Positions 61,209 through 64,000 of a DNA stretch of 64,000 bases are shown in pieces. The stretch spans positions 1 through 64,000 of the forward strand of contig WGMU01000139.1 in assembly GCA_016124895.1 (NCBI GenBank). Reading direction: 5' to 3'. The DNA is from a bacterium (GTDB taxonomy: Bacteria > Planctomycetota > Planctomycetia > Planctomycetales > Planctomycetaceae). The position numbers and the translations under genes are program-made. The notes beneath the pieces are model-generated. The model searched no databases. It worked only from the letters and a program-made list of their open reading frames with translations, and was not told the origin of the DNA. How positions within the stretch are numbered: the first letter of the stretch is position 1; every line of letters begins with the position of its first letter.

Positions 61209-62024
61209 CTACCGTTCCGACGCGGCGACGTGCTGCTTCGACGCGCTGCTCTTGCCCAGATGTTCGTCGACTTCGGCCAGCAATGACGCTTCGTCGACAA
61301 CCGCTTCGTCGAACGTCAGTTCGGGCGAGGCCTCGTGTTCGAGGACCCGTTCGGCGACGTCGAGGCGTTTCTGGATATCCACCAGAAGCTGGTCGGCTCG
61401 TGCGAGTTTCGTATCGCTCACCTGAACGCGACTGCCAACCGCCGACGCCTGCACCAGGCGGTGCTGAGCGACCAGCGATTCGACTTTCTGTTCGAGTTCC
61501 ACCTTGCGGCCGCGCGCCCGGTCGAGCAGTTCCATCGCCGCGTGCAGTGACCGCTTACGCGTTTCGAGCAGCTTCTCCTTGCTGGTCTGAATCAGCTCGG
61601 CATCTTTGACGCGGGTCAGCCGCTGCGCGAGACGCTCGGCCAGTTCCGGCCGCGAGTATTCCCGGCCGCCGATTTCGTACGAGACCTGCTGAGTTTTCAG
61701 TGTGTTTCGCAGCGCGACGAGCTGTTCGCGTTCCTGCTTCACGTTGTCGCGCGTCGCGGTCAGATCTTTTTCGAGAGCCGCGATCTCGACTTCGTCCTCG
61801 GCAATAATCCGGATATTGCAGTGCAGTTCCGGCAGGATTTCGTTGATCAGATCGCGGGCTCGCTGCAGTTCGAATTCGATCGGCACGGAATCCCGCACCG
61901 ACTCGCGGACAGACCCGGCCGATGTCCGCACATAGCTCATCAGCTCGGACCCGAAGATCAGGCCGCCCAGAATCAGCACGCCGGCCGTACTCGCCAGCCC
62001 GTAACGCAGCACTTTGAGACTCAT
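61209..62024 (-). CDS. Membrane-anchored coiled-coil protein
   Basis: 271 residues from ATG 62024 (MSLKVLRYGLASTAGVLILGGLIFGSELMSYVRTSAGSVRESVRD). One N-terminal span (about 8-30) is followed by two long coiled-coil stretches (about 75-115, EDEVEIAALEKDLTATRDNVKQEREQL, and 140-235). The acidic C-terminus has LTFDEAVVDEASLLAEVDEHLG. A pattern resembling PspA-type or tether proteins; no family named with confidence. First gene of the minus-strand signalling group 62024-55123. Confidence 0.78.
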   Translation of the reverse strand: MSLKVLRYGLASTAGVLILGGLIFGSELMSYVRTSAGSVRESVRDSVPIEFELQRARDLINEILPELHCNIRIIAEDEVEIAALEKDLTATRDNVKQEREQLVALRNTLKTQQVSYEIGGREYSRPELAERLAQRLTRVKDAELIQTSKEKLLETRKRSLHAAMELLDRARGRKVELEQKVESLVAQHRLVQASAVGSRVQVSDTKLARADQLLVDIQKRLDVAERVLEHEASPELTFDEAVVDEASLLAEVDEHLGKSSASKQHVAASER

Positions 62025-62192
62025 TGTCGCACCCTCGCCGGAAACCTTGCGATGTTGGCTTCGCTCAGTCGGAAGCCGTTTCGCAGGGGTAGTCGTGGTG
62101 GCGAGATGAGTCTTTCAGAGATTCCGGCGGAGTTCTGGAAATTGTCTGCAGGCGAGATGGGCGGCACGACGGATTGGCAATCTGTCCCACGG

Positions 62193-63650
62193 TCAGGCAA
62201 TGACGTTCTGAGCGACGTTGCCAGCAACGTTCGTCAACCGGAATTCCCGACCCTGGTACTTGAACGTCAGCCGCATATGGTCCATGCCCAGCAGATGCAG
62301 CAGAGTCGCGTGAAAATCGTTGACGTGCAGCGGGTTCTCGACGGGGAAGTAGCCCAGGTCGTCAGTCCTGCCATACGTGAATCCCGGCTTTGCTCCACCG
62401 CCTGCCATCCAGACCGTGAAGGCATCCTTATGATGATCGCGGCCGGCGTTTGCCTGCGGCTTGCCGTCGTTCGAGCTGCCCTGCCGCATCGGCGTGCGTC
62501 CGAACTCGGCACCCCAGACAACCAGCGTATCGTTGAGCATCCCGCGCTGTCTGAGGTCCTTAATCAGCGCGGCGATGGGCTGATCGACCTGCTTTGTTTT
62601 GTTTTCGAGGCCGGGGAACACGCTGCCGTGATGATCCCAGCCCTGATCGTAAAGCTGGACGAAGCGGACGCCGCGCTCGACGAGCCGCCGGGCCAGCAGG
62701 CAGTTGTTGGCGAAGCTCGCCTTACCCGGCTGAGTGCCATACATCTCGTGAATGTGCTGCGGTTCCTGGCTCGTATCCATCAGCTCGGGCACGGCCGACT
62801 GCATACGGAAAGCCATCTCATACTGAGCGATCCGCGCGGCAATTTCCGGATCTCCCACGTCCGCAAGCTGTAACTGGTTGAGCGCGTTGACACGATCGAC
62901 CGTCTGTCGCCGTGCCTCGGTCGAGATGCCTTTCGGGTTCGACAGAAACAGCACCGGATCGCCCGAGCTGCGGAACTCGATTCCCTGATAGGCACTCGGC
63001 AGAAACCCGCTCCCCCACAGACTGTTGCCTGCTCCGGCGACTGAACCGGTAATCATGACGACGAACGCCGGCAGGTTCTGATTCTCGCTGCCGAGCCCAT
63101 ATGTGACCCAGCTCCCGAGACTCGGCCGGCCGAACTGCCCGAACCCCGTCTGCATGAAGAGCTGTGCCGGTCCATGGTTGAAGTGCTCGGTGTGCAGCGT
63201 TTTGAGTACACACAGTTCGTCGGCAACTTCTGCCAGATGTGGCAGCTTGTCGGACAGTTCGATGCCCGATTCGCCGTGTTTCGCGAACTTGAACCGCGTG
63301 CCCATCATCTTCAATTCGCCGCGCAGAAACGCGAACCGCTGGCCTTCGAGCAGCTCTTTCGGGCACGGCTGACCGTCGAACTTCGTCAGCGTCGGCTTAT
63401 AGTCGAACAGGTCCAGATGCGACGGTGCTCCGACCATGTGAAAGAAGATTACGTTCTTCGCGCGGGCCGGAAAGTGCGAACGTTTGACCGCGGTCGGGTT
63501 CTCTGGCGTTGCGGTTTCGGTGACTGGAGTCGCCGCCGGGAGGTCGTCACTCAGCAGACTCGCCAGGGCCAGCGAGCCGACGCCGGTCCCGACCGACTGC
63601 AGCAGTTCGCGTCGCGTGAGAGTCTGAATTATCTGTCGGGGTGTACTCAT
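62193..63650 (-). CDS. DUF1501 secreted protein
   Basis: 485 residues from ATG 63650. The N-terminus [33 protein letters not shown] has a twin-arginine-like motif (RRELLQ). Family motifs: [91 protein letters not shown] and [24 protein letters not shown]1501 proteins are sulfatase-like and usually sit next to a cytochrome-like DUF1549/DUF1553 gene; none is seen here. Function unknown. Confidence 0.95.
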   Translation of the reverse strand: MSTPRQIIQTLTRRELLQSVGTGVGSLALASLLSDDLPAATPVTETATPENPTAVKRSHFPARAKNVIFFHMVGAPSHLDLFDYKPTLTKFDGQPCPKELLEGQRFAFLRGELKMMGTRFKFAKHGESGIELSDKLPHLAEVADELCVLKTLHTEHFNHGPAQLFMQTGFGQFGRPSLGSWVTYGLGSENQNLPAFVVMITGSVAGAGNSLWGSGFLPSAYQGIEFRSSGDPVLFLSNPKGISTEARRQTVDRVNALNQLQLADVGDPEIAARIAQYEMAFRMQSAVPELMDTSQEPQHIHEMYGTQPGKASFANNCLLARRLVERGVRFVQLYDQGWDHHGSVFPGLENKTKQVDQPIAALIKDLRQRGMLNDTLVVWGAEFGRTPMRQGSSNDGKPQANAGRDHHKDAFTVWMAGGGAKPGFTYGRTDDLGYFPVENPLHVNDFHATLLHLLGMDHMRLTFKYQGREFRLTNVAGNVAQNVIA

Positions 63651-63773
63651 TCGTAGAGCCCTGAAGTCAGGTGAATTGTTCCGCCTGCGTACGTCGGATC
63701 GTTCTAACCAGTGAGACGCATTCAGAGCCGCAGACGCGGAAGCCTGCATTACGGCTCTTAAACAAGCGGCAAC

Positions 63774-64000
63774 TCAGCCAATTGGTGCGATGTAGTATCG
63801 TCCGGAGATGCCTTCGATGTCGTGATAATAATAGAAGCATTCAGGATCGGCGCTTTGAACAGCCGTGACGATTGGAGGCAGTTCCTCGAGAGTGATGATC
63901 GTTCGCACGACAAAAAATGATTCGCGGCTGTGGCCTCCGGTCCCGTCATGCACAGTATATGTCCGATGCCCTGATGTTGCTGTAATCGCATTGCCAACCA
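63774..64000 (-). CDS. C-terminal fragment of a DUF2179-like membrane protein, cut by window edge
   Basis: 75 codons are open from the right edge to TGA at 63774-63776 on the minus strand. The translation contains VHDGTGGHSRESFFVVRTIITLEELPPIVTAVQSADPECFYYYHDIEGISGRYYIAPIG. GTGG, the rrel-like strand-helix, the D-P-x-A/C-F segment and the final G-x-Y fit the DUF2179 domain found at the C-terminus of YitT- and UPF0316-type membrane proteins. No start is visible, so it is incomplete. The frame beginning at an ATG in the other frame is a shadow. Confidence 0.6.
   Translation of the reverse strand, partial: VGNAITATSGHRTYTVHDGTGGHSRESFFVVRTIITLEELPPIVTAVQSADPECFYYYHDIEGISGRYYIAPIG

Overview
The window is one stretch of a GC-rich bacterial chromosome from the Planctomycetota, most likely the Planctomycetales. 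The family content supports this: two DUF1559 prepilin-like proteins, a DUF1501 protein, a DUF1080 protein, a DUF1570 protein, a sulfatase, FHA/GYF and Ser/Thr-kinase proteins, EF-hand proteins, and many short palindromic intergenic repeats. I saw no tRNA, rRNA, CRISPR array, intact insertion sequence or prophage. The only mobile-element trace is a frameshifted serine-recombinase remnant near 24.5-25.2 kb.

Layout. 1-5.6 kb (minus strand): a Ser/Thr kinase cut by the left edge, a glycosyltransferase/sulfotransferase fusion, and aspS. 5.6-7.8 kb: a palindrome, then a leader with a leucine-rich peptide and mutually exclusive hairpins in front of leuA (+). 8-15.2 kb (minus): a PepSY membrane protein with a small lipoprotein, DUF1559, a Cys-rich protein, an FHA-GYF-GYF protein and a frameshifted DUF1559 gene. 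15.7-19.8 kb (+): rpmE, prfA and two EF-hand proteins with Gly/Pro/Arg-rich repeats. 20-24.2 kb (minus): DUF1570 metalloprotease-like protein, mazG, sulfatase. 24.4-26.1 kb: recombinase remnant and a membrane protein. 26.2-29.7 kb (minus): Wzc-like tyrosine autokinase and a sugar-nucleotide epimerase. 30-32.9 kb: a DapA-like protein without the Schiff-base lysine, a 130-bp palindromic element, rsmD, a pseudo-receiver and a PilZ protein. 33.3-37 kb (+): a tight cassette of polyprenyl-phosphate glycosyltransferase, YdjC-type deacetylase and ArnT-like transferase. 37.3-45.7 kb: a DUF3604/PHP protein, a small lipoprotein, guaA, a glucose-dehydrogenase-like enzyme, a UbiA-type prenyltransferase and a dual-specificity phosphatase. 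45.7-50.5 kb (minus): a TrhO-RluA fusion, DUF1080, cstA. 51-54.8 kb (+): csrA and a very large flagellin with a one-base frameshift near its 3' end. 55.1-62 kb (minus): a putative signalling operon of coiled-coil membrane protein, FHA protein, TM2-containing kinase and membrane protein. 62.2-64 kb (minus): DUF1501 and the C-terminus of a DUF2179-like protein running off the right edge.

Main points. The leuA leader reads as a complete ribosome-mediated attenuator: leucine-rich 20-codon peptide, protector hairpin, antiterminator and terminator. The 33.3-37 kb cassette matches, in gene order and family, the Francisella FlmF2-NaxD-FlmK logic for adding a deacetylated amino sugar to lipid A. The flagellin leader carries several GGA motifs and csrA lies just upstream, which suggests translational control of this flagellin by CsrA. 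All functional statements come from reading the translated sequence; no database search was possible.
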